Source of the DNA: JBBAFS01 sp041655255
GTDB lineage: Bacteria; Spirochaetota; Spirochaetia; Sphaerochaetales; Sphaerochaetaceae
Assembly: GCA_041655255.1 (NCBI GenBank)
Contig: JBBAFS010000013.1
Coordinates: forward strand, 1 to 28,371
Direction of reading: 5' to 3'
DNA: 28,371 bases
Shown: positions 1-7,570 of the stretch, piece after piece
How positions within the stretch are numbered: position 1 is the first letter of the stretch
Layout: the number at the start of each line of letters is the position of its first letter
Position numbers and translations under genes: made by a program
The notes under the pieces: model-generated
What the model was told of the DNA's origin: nothing
The model's input: only the letters and a program-made list of their open reading frames with translations
Databases searched by the model: none

Positions 1-536
1 AAGGTGAGTTAGAAATTTCTTATAGTGCAACTACTGATCAAACAACCCCATTGAATCTCACAAATCACTCCTACTTTAATCTTGGGAATACCCGTACTGT
101 GACTGATCATGTAATCCACCTTCCAAGTAAGAGCTATCTTCCTGTTGACAAAGAGGGGATTCCATTAGGGACAGTTGAAAAAGTTGAACATTCACATCTC
201 GATTTCACCACGCCTCGTCGTATCGAACAAACAATATATGATAATTGTTACATTATTAAAGAGAGACAAGACTCCTCTTTCATTGAGTGTGCATATGTAG
301 TTGAACCCTCTACAAAGCGGAGTATGAGGGTATATACCACAATGGAAGCACTCCAGTTTTTTACCAACGATAACGTTGAAATAGCGCCAGGGGTAGAAAC
401 AGGAGGATTCTGTTTAGAAACCCAACGATATATTGATGCTCTGAATGTTCCACATTTCCCCTCTATATTACTTGAGCCAGGAAAAACTTATAAAGAGAAA
501 ACCGTGTATCAATTTAGTATTGCCGATGAACTTTAG
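1..536 (+). CDS. galM: Aldose 1-epimerase (mutarotase), 5'-truncated by window edge
   Basis: The reading frame is open from the first bases (codon phase starts at base 3) and runs to TAG at 534-536, so the true start lies upstream of the window. The visible ~177 residues are the C-terminal half of a galactose-mutarotase-fold enzyme that interconverts alpha and beta anomers of aldoses. Diagnostic blocks are LNLTNHSYFNLG, which carries the substrate-binding His region, and FCLETQRYIDALN, which carries the catalytic Glu of the family LETQ motif, followed by LLEPGKTYKEKTVYQF. The TTG at 51 is internal to the conserved NHSYFNL block and is not a start. The next gene begins 6 bp after the stop, so the two are probably co-transcribed. 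Family assignment is secure; the sugar preferred is not visible. Confidence 0.93.
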   Translation, partial: GELEISYSATTDQTTPLNLTNHSYFNLGNTRTVTDHVIHLPSKSYLPVDKEGIPLGTVEKVEHSHLDFTTPRRIEQTIYDNCYIIKERQDSSFIECAYVVEPSTKRSMRVYTTMEALQFFTNDNVEIAPGVETGGFCLETQRYIDALNVPHFPSILLEPGKTYKEKTVYQFSIADEL

Positions 537-542
537 GAGAAG

Positions 543-1265
543 ATGTTGAACCGTACTTATAAAAAAATACTATTCATAATAGTACTTATCACACTCACTA
601 TTCCACTTTTTGCACAACACATTCTTGTGTATACGACTCCTTCTGGAAATAAGTACCACCTCAGAACCTGCCACCACATTGGCCCATCTGCACAAGTAAT
701 GACCTTAGAAGAGGCAACTCGTCTTTCTTATCAACCGTGTGGAGTGTGTAAGCCTCCGGTGATGACTCTCCCAGTGAGTAACTATCTTTATAAAGTGAAT
801 GAGCGTGATATCTCTCACTCTTTTTTAGCAGATACCTCACGTATGGTACCAGCTTTTGTGGAGAGAGTGGTCGATGGTGATACCATCCGAGTGAGAATAG
901 AAAATCCACAAGAGGGGCTACATCCACAAGAGACAATTCGTCTCATTGGGGTAGATACCCCAGAGACGGTCCACCCGTTTAGAGCAGTTGAATACTTTGG
1001 TAAAGAGGCATCACGCTTTACTAAAACTACAGTCGAGCAACAACAGGTCTATCTTGCCTTTGATTGGGATATGAGAGATGTCTATCAAAGGCTATTAGCC
1101 TATGTATATCTTCCAAACGGGTTGAATCTCAATGCACTCATCATTCAACATGGATATGGACATGCATATACAACCTACCCATTTCAATTTATGGACGAAT
1201 TTACAGAATATGAGAAAGAGGCTCGATCTTGGGGTAAAGGACTCTGGGGTGAGAACTCAAAGTGA
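543..1265 (+). CDS. Exported staphylococcal nuclease (SNase)-domain protein with Cys/His N-terminal motif
   Basis: A 240-residue protein. Residues 1-25 are a signal peptide (KKILFIIVLITLTIPLFAQ, cut after FAQ). Residues ~27-75 contain a YHLRTCHHI...CGVCKPP block, a Cys/His pattern often found beside nuclease domains in secreted proteins and possibly metal-binding. Residues ~105-236 are the SNase domain, with VVDGDT and VDTPE for the calcium-binding acids, the Arg of RLIGVD, the Glu of TPET, and the Arg of YQRLLAYVYL. All catalytic positions therefore look intact and an active calcium-dependent exported nuclease is expected. The ATG at 543 follows AGGAG by only 3 nt; TTG at 546 has better spacing, so the start could be one codon later. 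It lies 6 bp downstream of the epimerase and 6 bp upstream of the next gene. Confidence 0.88.
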   Translation: MLNRTYKKILFIIVLITLTIPLFAQHILVYTTPSGNKYHLRTCHHIGPSAQVMTLEEATRLSYQPCGVCKPPVMTLPVSNYLYKVNERDISHSFLADTSRMVPAFVERVVDGDTIRVRIENPQEGLHPQETIRLIGVDTPETVHPFRAVEYFGKEASRFTKTTVEQQQVYLAFDWDMRDVYQRLLAYVYLPNGLNLNALIIQHGYGHAYTTYPFQFMDEFTEYEKEARSWGKGLWGENSK

Positions 1266-1271
1266 GGAATA

Positions 1272-1688
1272 ATGAACCAAGTCGATGTCGTACGTAAATC
1301 ACAACAACTCAAAGAGAATGGACATAACTGTGCTCAAGCAGCTTTAGGTGCTTTTAGCCATCTTATAGATATCCCTGAATCAGAACTATTTGCTATCAGT
1401 GAAGGCTTTGGTGGAGGCATTGGAGATAAACAAGGAATCTGTGGTGCTGTCAGTGGAGCAGTGATGGCTCTCTCTTTATTACGTAGTGGAAGAGATCCAT
1501 CTCATCTTACGAAAGAGAAGACCTACGAATTAGTAAGTATATTAAAAGAGCGTTTTCATCAAAAAATTGGTAGTACTACGTGTAAAGATATCCTAGGAGA
1601 AGAAACTGGGGTAGAATTATATACTTGCGGTGGGTGTGTCGAAGTGGCTGTCGAAATAACTGACCAACTCATAAAGGAGATGAAGTGA
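1272..1688 (+). CDS. C_GCAxxG_C_C family putative redox protein
   Basis: A 138-residue soluble protein with the cysteine signature that names this family: NGHNCAQAAL near residue 20, GICGAVSGAVMAL near residues 55-67, a lone Cys in TTCKDILG near residue 103, and a terminal TCGGCVEVA. Members are small proteins thought to be redox-active or to bind an Fe-S cluster through these cysteines. No reaction is established for the family. The ATG follows GAGGAA with normal spacing. The stop overlaps the start of the iron-type alcohol dehydrogenase by 4 bp, so translational coupling and a shared redox role are plausible but inferred. Confidence 0.85.
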   Translation: MNQVDVVRKSQQLKENGHNCAQAALGAFSHLIDIPESELFAISEGFGGGIGDKQGICGAVSGAVMALSLLRSGRDPSHLTKEKTYELVSILKERFHQKIGSTTCKDILGEETGVELYTCGGCVEVAVEITDQLIKEMK

Positions 1689-2878
1689 GAAACTTTAGAT
1701 TTAGATCTCCAACCCAAATCATATTTGGGAAAGGTGCTGAAAGTAAGATCGGTAAAACGTTAGCCGATGGTGGTTATAAAAGAGTACTTCTTTTATATGG
1801 ACAACAAAGTGCCATTCGTAGTGGCCTTCTTGATCGTCTTGGCGACTCTCTAACAGAGGCAGGACTATGGCATACAACCTACGGAGGAGTAGAAGCTAAT
1901 CCGAAAGTTCAATTTGTCCGAGAAGCTATCCCATTTGTTAAAGAAGAGAACATCGACTTTATCTGTGCTGTGGGAGGAGGGAGCGTCATCGATGCTGCTA
2001 AAGCCATCGCTGTTGGAGTCAAAAGTGATATCGATGTGTGGGAGATGATTGAAAAACAAATTACTCCTACTCAAAGAGTTGCCATAGGAAGTGTCCTCAC
2101 CTTAGCTTCTGCTGGAAGTGAGACAAGTATTTCCATGGTACTTACAAACACAGACAACAACCTTAAACGATCGTTAAATGTAAACATGCTTCAACCCGAA
2201 TATGCATTTATGAACCCAGAACTTACCTTTAGTGTAGGGGCGTACCAAACAGGGTGTGGTATCGTCGATACGATGATGCATACTCTTGAACGCTACTGTT
2301 CTAGTGAGGGCATTACCCCTTTAACAGACCGTCTTGCAGAAGGGATATTACTTTCAGTAATTGAAGCTGGAGAAGTTGTGATGAAAGACCCACACGATTA
2401 TGAGGGGCGATCCACCCTCATGTGGGCCTCCTCTTTATCCCATAACGGACTTACAGGGTTAGGGCGAGGTGGCATCTACTTTGCTGCTCATAAAATTGAA
2501 CATGATCTAAGTGGAGTGTACGATCATATAGCTCATGGAGCTGGCTTAAGTGTCCTCTTTCCTGCTTGGGCACTGTTTATGGTAGAACACGATCCTTCAC
2601 GATTTGCTCAATTGGCTCATCGAGTGTGGAACGTCGAATACAACGAAGAAAGTGATGAGAAACACATCGCTAAAGAGGGAATTGTAAAGATGCGCCGCTT
2701 TTTCAAAAGTTTAGGGATGCCTACGACCATGGATGATCTTAAAGTACCTCAACATATGTATACACCACTTGCGAATATGACAACGGCTAACAATATGAAA
2801 CCTCTTGATTCACTTATTGCTCTTACAACTGAAATGATTGTAGAGATTTACCACCTGGCTAACATTCCAGTAGAGTGA
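1685..2878 (+). CDS. Iron-containing alcohol dehydrogenase (butanol dehydrogenase/YqhD-like)
   Basis: A 397-residue member of the group III metal-dependent alcohol dehydrogenases, which reduce aldehydes with NAD(P)H using Fe or Zn. The N-terminal Rossmann part shows IIFGKGAESKIG and the nucleotide-binding GGGSVIDAAKA near residue 100. The C-terminal helical domain carries the metal ligands: D and H of GIVDTMMHTLE (about 195 and 199), then the His pair in the AAHKIEH and YDHIAHGAGL region (about 270 and 283). Length is normal for YqhD/BDH proteins. The start is GTG, chosen because AAGGAG at 1674-1679 is correctly spaced and because it gives a 4-bp overlap with the preceding gene. The physiological substrate cannot be read from the sequence. 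No clear terminator follows before the tRNA promoter. Confidence 0.93.
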   Translation: MRNFRFRSPTQIIFGKGAESKIGKTLADGGYKRVLLLYGQQSAIRSGLLDRLGDSLTEAGLWHTTYGGVEANPKVQFVREAIPFVKEENIDFICAVGGGSVIDAAKAIAVGVKSDIDVWEMIEKQITPTQRVAIGSVLTLASAGSETSISMVLTNTDNNLKRSLNVNMLQPEYAFMNPELTFSVGAYQTGCGIVDTMMHTLERYCSSEGITPLTDRLAEGILLSVIEAGEVVMKDPHDYEGRSTLMWASSLSHNGLTGLGRGGIYFAAHKIEHDLSGVYDHIAHGAGLSVLFPAWALFMVEHDPSRFAQLAHRVWNVEYNEESDEKHIAKEGIVKMRRFFKSLGMPTTMDDLKVPQHMYTPLANMTTANNMKPLDSLIALTTEMIVEIYHLANIPVE

Positions 2879-2923
2879 AGAGCACAGCTGGAGGTGAAAA
2901 GGGGATTAAATTACTCATACCCC

Positions 2924-2952
2924 TTGACCCTTTTAGTCACACATGGTAAAAG
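2924..2952 (+). promoter_or_regulatory. Sigma-70 promoter for tRNA-Glu
   Basis: TTGACC at 2924-2929, then a 17-bp spacer, then TAAAAG at 2947-2952. The predicted transcript start near 2959 lies about 10 bases before the mature tRNA 5' end. Confidence 0.6.
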
Positions 2953-2968
2953 ATTATGCGTTTTGCAA

Positions 2969-3040
2969 GTCTCCATCGTCTAGTGGTTAGGACATCGGGT
3001 TTTCATCCCGACAGCGGGGGTTCAATTCCCCCTGGAGATG
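2969..3040 (+). tRNA. tRNA-Glu (anticodon TTC)
   Basis: The cloverleaf was folded by eye. The acceptor arm GTCTCCA pairs with TGGAGAT at 3033-3039 (first pair G-U), with discriminator G at 3040. The D arm contains TAGTGGTTAGGAC. The anticodon stem TCGGG/CCCGA closes loop TTTTCAT with anticodon TTC at 3002-3004. The T arm is GGGGG TTCAATT CCCCC. CCA is not encoded (TAT follows), so it must be added after transcription. The gene stands alone with its own promoter and terminator. Confidence 0.97.
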
Positions 3041-3044
3041 TATA

Positions 3045-3070
3045 AGTCCCCTTTTTTAAAGGGGGCTTTT
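3045..3070 (+). terminator. Rho-independent terminator of tRNA-Glu
   Basis: A 10-bp stem, AGTCCCCTTT (3045-3054) with AAAGGGGGCT (3058-3067) and one G-U pair, closes a TTT loop and is followed by a run of T. It begins 5 bases after the tRNA, as expected for a monocistronic tRNA gene. Confidence 0.85.
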
Positions 3071-3125
3071 CTATTTCAGCCCATAATGAGTGAAATAACG
3101 AAAATAATGCTACTTTATTCATATT

Positions 3126-3155
3126 TTCATTGGATGTTGATTTCTCATGTATTAT
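3126..3155 (+). promoter_or_regulatory. Candidate promoter very close to the CmpB-type gene start
   Basis: TTCATT at 3126-3131, an 18-bp spacer and TATTAT at 3150-3155. Transcription would begin near 3162, almost on top of the ATG at 3165, giving a nearly leaderless mRNA. The match is moderate and the region is AT-rich, so chance similarity is possible. Confidence 0.35.
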
Positions 3156-3164
3156 CTTACATGT

Positions 3165-3965
3165 ATGAAACTAGAGCTCATTATCTGGTGGTTCTTTCTC
3201 TACTCAATTGTAGGGTACATCGCTGAAGTCCTCTATTGCTCAGTAATTGAAAAAAGGGTAGTGAATAGAGGATTCTTACAAGGGCCGTACCTTCCGATAT
3301 ATGGTTTTGGCTCTCTTGTAGTAATACTCTTTTTGGTCCCATGGGCGAATTCCCCAATTGCATTGTTTATCTTTTCGACCCTCGCTACATCATTAGTAGA
3401 GTACCTCGGTAGTTATCTCTTAGAGCTGGTACTTCATGTACAACTGTGGAACTACCGCCAAAGAAAATTCAATATCGACGGAAGAATTTACCCAACTAAC
3501 TCACTCCTATTTGGACTCTTAAGTGTAGTGGTGGTGTATGGAATTCACCCATTTATTACTCGATACCTCCTATATATGCCTGAACAGACATTACGATACG
3601 GCTCTTCAATTATCCTTATTATTATCAGTGTAGATACTACATACTCCACATTCACCTTCCATGCGTTTCAACAAGAACTTGTTCAATTCAAAGAACGGAT
3701 TAAAGAACTCGAAAAAAGATTACATCTCACCTTTCATCTTAGCCCATCACAAAAGCGGGTTGAGTTACGTAAAAAAGTAAAAACTGATATCGAAGAATTA
3801 CGTGAGAAGCTTTTTAATTCAGGCAAATCTATCCTTTCTCGCTTTCCTACAATCACAAGCAAAGATGAAGAAAAAAGACGCCTTCTCAATCAATTAAGAG
3901 ATAAACATCACCACAGAAAGAAACAAACCCAAACAAAGAAGAAAAATCAAAGAAAAAAGAACTAA
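3165..3965 (+). CDS. CmpB/DUF1113-type multi-spanning membrane protein (putative ABC-transporter type IV)
   Basis: About 266 residues. The N-terminal half has the family signature FFLYSIVGYIAEVLYCS, followed by VVNRGFLQGPYLPIYGFG, and about five hydrophobic segments between residues 1 and 160. The C-terminal ~100 residues are charged and probably coiled-coil (QFKERIKELEKRLH, then DIEELREKL), ending in a very basic Lys/Arg/His/Gln tail. Family members are annotated as putative ABC transport components, but the biochemical role is unknown. Two in-frame ATGs exist, at 3147 and 3165, and neither has a Shine-Dalgarno sequence. I prefer 3165 because the hydrophobic domain starts there and a candidate promoter would place the RNA 5' end just before it. 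It stands alone between a tRNA and the DeoR-PDH operon. Confidence 0.78.
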   Translation: MKLELIIWWFFLYSIVGYIAEVLYCSVIEKRVVNRGFLQGPYLPIYGFGSLVVILFLVPWANSPIALFIFSTLATSLVEYLGSYLLELVLHVQLWNYRQRKFNIDGRIYPTNSLLFGLLSVVVVYGIHPFITRYLLYMPEQTLRYGSSIILIIISVDTTYSTFTFHAFQQELVQFKERIKELEKRLHLTFHLSPSQKRVELRKKVKTDIEELREKLFNSGKSILSRFPTITSKDEEKRRLLNQLRDKHHHRKKQTQTKKKNQRKKN

Positions 3966-3983
3966 TATCGTTTTTCTTTGATT
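3945..3983 (+). terminator. AT-only 13-bp hairpin overlapping the end of the CmpB-type gene
   Basis: AATCAAAGAAAAA (3945-3957) pairs perfectly with TTTTTCTTTGATT (3971-3983) around a 13-base loop that contains the stop codon at 3963-3965. The 5' arm encodes the last lysine-rich residues. As a terminator it is unusual: there is almost no GC in the stem and only a weak T-tract afterwards. Confidence 0.45.
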
Positions 3984-4041
3984 CTTTATACCCATTATTT
4001 GACTAAAAAGCATCTATTCTCAATAAAAGTAAGTAAAAAGC

Positions 4042-4071
4042 TTGAAAAAGAAAGAAAATAGTAATACTATT
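4042..4071 (+). promoter_or_regulatory. Promoter of the DeoR-PDH operon with overlapping palindromic operator
   Basis: TTGAAA at 4042-4047, a 17-bp spacer and TACTAT at 4065-4070 form a good sigma-70 promoter, with a start expected near 4077, 22 bases before the DeoR ATG. A perfect 7+1+7 palindrome, AATAGTA A TACTATT (4057-4071), covers the -10 box. It is a natural candidate for autorepression by the DeoR protein encoded immediately downstream. Confidence 0.65.
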
Positions 4072-4098
4072 GAAAGTAGATAGAAGGAGAAAGAAAAG

Positions 4099-4851
4099 AT
4101 GGTAGGTTTAACCGATCGAGAAGTACAGATAGTAGAGCTGCTTCAAGAGGGGGGTGAGGTCTCAGTAAGTGATCTCAGTGATACCTTAAAAGTCTCTTCA
4201 GTTACTATTCGTAGTGATCTTAAAGCTCTAGAATCTAAAGGGATAATCCTTCGAGGAAGAGGGGTAGCCACCAGTGCCTACCACCCAACCTTTTTAGAAA
4301 AGCAATCAAGTAATGTAGAGAAAAAAGAGTCCATTGCTAAAGCTGCAGCACAATTAGTAGATAGCGGTGATCACATTATGATTAATAACGGCACCACATG
4401 TGCCCTAATTGGTCGTTATTTACTTGGAAAGAGAAATATTCACATTGTCTCTAACTCAACACTTCTTTTTCCTTATGTACGAGTCAATCCCAATATCTTT
4501 TTGACCATGGTTGGTGGGGACTTCAGAGGCTCTGCTGAAGCAGTTGTAGGGCAAATTGCTCTTGAGCAACTTCAAAAGTATCACGTCAGTGTTGCTTTTG
4601 CTGGGACTGATGGACTTACAGTAGAACATGGACTGACAACCCACCTTCCTGAAAATGCAGAGATTGCTCGACAGATGTGGCACCAAGCCTCAAAGAGAGT
4701 CTTGGTAGCCGACTCTTCTAAGTATGGAAAAATTGGATTTGTAAAAATTCTCCCATTAGATGAAATTGATGTGCTTGTCACCGATAGTGATTTCCCATCC
4801 GATGCAGTGCAAGTAATTCGTGAAATGGGTGTACACGTTATTTTAGCTTAA
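4099..4851 (+). CDS. DeoR-family transcriptional regulator, probably of the dehydrogenase operon
   Basis: 250 residues. The N-terminal winged helix-turn-helix (residues ~3-57) reads VSVSDLSDTLKVSSVTIRSD, the standard DeoR signature, followed by LESKGIILRGRGVA. The rest is the DeoR C-terminal sensor domain, which normally binds a phosphorylated sugar or related metabolite: NNGTTCALIGRYL, SNSTLLFPYV, VGGDFRGSAEAVVG, AFAGTDGLTVEHGL and VADSSKYGKIGFV are all recognisable. A good RBS (GAAGGAG) precedes the ATG. The E2 gene starts 27 bp after the stop, so the regulator is the first gene of the PDH operon and likely controls it through the palindrome at 4057-4071. Most DeoR proteins regulate sugar genes, so control of a 2-oxoacid dehydrogenase is less usual. 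The effector is unknown. Confidence 0.9.
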   Translation: MVGLTDREVQIVELLQEGGEVSVSDLSDTLKVSSVTIRSDLKALESKGIILRGRGVATSAYHPTFLEKQSSNVEKKESIAKAAAQLVDSGDHIMINNGTTCALIGRYLLGKRNIHIVSNSTLLFPYVRVNPNIFLTMVGGDFRGSAEAVVGQIALEQLQKYHVSVAFAGTDGLTVEHGLTTHLPENAEIARQMWHQASKRVLVADSSKYGKIGFVKILPLDEIDVLVTDSDFPSDAVQVIREMGVHVILA

Positions 4852-4877
4852 AATAACTACGATATAAGGAGTAACAC

Positions 4878-6185
4878 ATGGCAACAGAAGTTCTTATGCC
4901 TAAACAAGGAAATACCGTTGAATCATGTACCATCATTGAATGGAAAGTAGCCGTTGGTGATATGATCTCAATTGGGACCATCGTCTGTGAAGCCGAAACA
5001 GATAAATCGACTATAGAAGTCGAATCGACTGCTGAAGGGAGTGTTTTAGCTTTATTGTATCAAGAAGGTGATGATGTCCCTGTGATGACCCCCATTTTAG
5101 CAGTTGGTGAAAAAGGGGAGAGTTACACTCCACCGAAAAAAGAGGGAGAGTTAGAACAACCTCAAGCTACCGAAAGACAAAATGACTCTTCTACAGATAA
5201 AAACAGTAATCTTGTGACACACACACAAAGCCCCACAGCAGAAGTAGGGGCCTCTCCACGAGCCAAAGTGGCAGCAAAGCAGTTAGATATTAATCTCTCA
5301 CTTCTTAGAGGAAGTGGAGCTAAAGGTCTTATTGTTGAAAAAGATGTGTTAGCACACTCTCAAAGTGCTCCCATCTTAACTCCAGTGGCAAAAGAGAAAG
5401 CTCAAAGTGGCAATTACACTATTCCACAAACAGGAAGTGGTATGGGACAAAGAGTCCTCTCTGGTGACTTAACATTGAAACAAGAACAAAAAGAGTCAAC
5501 AACCACTTCTGTTACAGGTATTCGTAAAGTCATTGCTCAAAGAATGTTTGAATCTTTATCAACCACAGCTCAATTTACCTTAAACTCATTTGCTGATGCT
5601 CGAATGCTCCTTTCACTACGTAAAAGATTTAAAGAATCAGATGAACATCTTAATTTACGTACGATTACCATTAACGACCTTATATTGTATGTGGTCTCTC
5701 GTTCACTGAAGGACTTTCCTGCACTTAATGCCCACTACTATGGTGAGACCATTGAACGTTTCTCTTCAGTCCACCTTGGATCTGCAGTAGATACCCCCAA
5801 AGGATTATTAGTTCCAGTTATCAAAAGTAGTGAGAGTAAATCATTAAAACAAATCAGTGAAGAGTTTAAAGATCTTGCCAATCAAGCAATTGAAGGGAAG
5901 TCTCTACCGGATGATCTTACAGGATCTACCTTTACTGTGACAAACCTAGGTTCATTAGGAATAGAAAGTTTTACACCAGTATTAAATATTCCTGAAGTTG
6001 CCATCCTAGGAGTGGGAGCGATAGCTCCAAAGGCAGTACAAGTTGAAAACGAGATTGAGTTTATCCCACATATCGCTCTTTCTCTCACTATTAACCACCA
6101 AGCAGTTGATGGTGCTCCAGCTGCCCGATTCTTACAACATCTGTCTCACATGATCGCTCAAGTCGATCTGCTATTGGCAATATAA
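4878..6185 (+). CDS. Dihydrolipoamide acyltransferase (E2) of the 2-oxoacid dehydrogenase complex
   Basis: 435 residues. An N-terminal lipoyl domain (1-80) carries the lipoylated Lys43 in ETDKST. A Ser/Thr/Gln/Lys-rich flexible linker follows, then a peripheral-subunit-binding domain at ~133-168 (ASPRAKVAAKQLDI...GLIVEKDVLAH). A second linker leads to the catalytic acyltransferase domain from ~210, with GIRKVIAQRM and the active-site His407/Asp411 in NHQAVDGAPAARF. It transfers the acyl group from lipoamide to CoA and forms the core of the complex. There is only one lipoyl domain. A strong RBS (AAGGAG) precedes the ATG; the E3 gene follows 12 bp after the stop. Pyruvate is the likeliest substrate, although acetoin or branched-chain oxoacids cannot be excluded. 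Confidence 0.93.
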   Translation: MATEVLMPKQGNTVESCTIIEWKVAVGDMISIGTIVCEAETDKSTIEVESTAEGSVLALLYQEGDDVPVMTPILAVGEKGESYTPPKKEGELEQPQATERQNDSSTDKNSNLVTHTQSPTAEVGASPRAKVAAKQLDINLSLLRGSGAKGLIVEKDVLAHSQSAPILTPVAKEKAQSGNYTIPQTGSGMGQRVLSGDLTLKQEQKESTTTSVTGIRKVIAQRMFESLSTTAQFTLNSFADARMLLSLRKRFKESDEHLNLRTITINDLILYVVSRSLKDFPALNAHYYGETIERFSSVHLGSAVDTPKGLLVPVIKSSESKSLKQISEEFKDLANQAIEGKSLPDDLTGSTFTVTNLGSLGIESFTPVLNIPEVAILGVGAIAPKAVQVENEIEFIPHIALSLTINHQAVDGAPAARFLQHLSHMIAQVDLLLAI

Positions 6186-6197
6186 AGGAGGAGCTGT

Positions 6198-7550
6198 ATG
6201 AAAGAATTTGATCTTATTATTATCGGTTCCGGTCCTGGAGGATATATTGCAGCTCAAAGGGCAGGACAGTTGGGAAAAGAAGTTCTATTAATCGAAAAAG
6301 GAGAATTAGGTGGAGTATGTACTAACGAAGGGTGTATTCCCACTAAAAGCCTTCTTAACTCGGCCAAGTTGTATAAAAACGCTTTAGAGTCTGAATCAAA
6401 AGGTCTGAGTGTAAAAGAGGCCTCCTACAACCTTCCTCAAGCGATGGAAGCTAAAAATGAGACTATAAACACTCTTCGTAGTGGCATTGAGTTTTTAATG
6501 AGAAGTGCTAAAGTGACAGTTGTTAAAGGCTTTGCTACGTGTGTCGATTCACACACAGTACAAGTCGATGAACAACTTTACAAAGCACCATATATCATTT
6601 TAGCTACTGGCTCATCTCCAATTCTCCCTCCGATTGAAGGTATTGAATTAGATCACGTACTTACCAGTAGTGAAATTCTATCTTTAGAAACACTTCCTGA
6701 GACTCTCACTATTATCGGAGGTGGAGTTATTGGTTTAGAATTTGCCTCCTACTTTTCGACTGTAGGAGTGAACGTCACTCTTATTGAGATGGAAAAAGAG
6801 ATTGCCCCAATGATGGATCATGAAATTGCACCTTTACTACGTCGAACAATGAAAAAGGTGAACTTTCACCTTGGATCCACGGTGACAAAAATTGATCAAA
6901 AGCAGGTCTACTTCACTAACGCTAAAAAAGAAGAGAGTACGATTGCTAGTGAGATGGTCTTAGTGAGTGTTGGACGAAAAGCCAATACTGCAGGACTTGA
7001 ACAACTTTCGTTAACTCAAGATGGAGCTTTTATACACGTCAATGAACACCTACAAACCTCAATTCCACATATCTACGCTATTGGAGATATCAATGGAAAG
7101 TCGCTCTTAGCGCACAGTGCTTCACGAATGGCCGATGTGGTCATATCCAATTTGTTTGGAAAGGTGAAACAGCAGATGCGTTATGAGGCGATTCCGTGGG
7201 CAATCTACACACTTAGTGAAGCTTCTGGTTGTGGCTTAACTGAAAACCAAGCCCTCGCTTTAGGAAGAAGTGTGAAAACTGCCTCGATTCAGATGCGCTC
7301 TAACGGTCGATTCTTAGCTGAATTAGGGAAGCGAGAAGTTGGATTATGTAAAGTAGTGGTTGATGAACACACTGGAGCTTTGTTAGGAGTTCATCTCATT
7401 GGCCCTTACAGCAGTGAAATTATTTTTGGAGCTGCGACTATGATTGAAGCGGAACTGAGAGTGGAAGATATTAAAGAGATTGTGTTTCCCCACCCATCGG
7501 TTTCAGAAGTTATTAAAGATGCACTATTTGCTCTTGACCCACACCTCTAA
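6198..7550 (+). CDS. lpdA: Dihydrolipoamide dehydrogenase (E3)
   Basis: 450 residues of a FAD-dependent pyridine-nucleotide disulfide oxidoreductase that reoxidises dihydrolipoamide with NAD. It shows the FAD-binding GSGPGGY at 10-16, the redox disulfide Cys41/Cys46 in GGVCTNEGCIPTK, a second Rossmann motif GGGVIGLEFAS for NAD, the FAD-contacting YAIGDINGKSLLAH, and the catalytic His432/Glu437 pair in FPHPSVSE. The active-site block has TNEG where many E3 proteins have LNVG, a conservative variation. It lies between E2 and E1 with 12-bp and 20-bp gaps, each containing a strong RBS, and therefore serves this complex. Confidence 0.95.
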   Translation: MKEFDLIIIGSGPGGYIAAQRAGQLGKEVLLIEKGELGGVCTNEGCIPTKSLLNSAKLYKNALESESKGLSVKEASYNLPQAMEAKNETINTLRSGIEFLMRSAKVTVVKGFATCVDSHTVQVDEQLYKAPYIILATGSSPILPPIEGIELDHVLTSSEILSLETLPETLTIIGGGVIGLEFASYFSTVGVNVTLIEMEKEIAPMMDHEIAPLLRRTMKKVNFHLGSTVTKIDQKQVYFTNAKKEESTIASEMVLVSVGRKANTAGLEQLSLTQDGAFIHVNEHLQTSIPHIYAIGDINGKSLLAHSASRMADVVISNLFGKVKQQMRYEAIPWAIYTLSEASGCGLTENQALALGRSVKTASIQMRSNGRFLAELGKREVGLCKVVVDEHTGALLGVHLIGPYSSEIIFGAATMIEAELRVEDIKEIVFPHPSVSEVIKDALFALDPHL

Positions 7551-7570
7551 GAGGAAAAGGAGAATATATT

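Noticed and set aside
2969..3040. tRNA-Glu as an integration (att) site for a mobile element
   Set aside because: No integrase gene and no repeat of the tRNA 3' end found elsewhere in the window.
3038..3226. 62-codon plus-strand frame beginning at the tRNA 3' end
   Set aside because: It starts inside the tRNA gene and runs through its terminator, then overlaps the CmpB-type gene in another frame.
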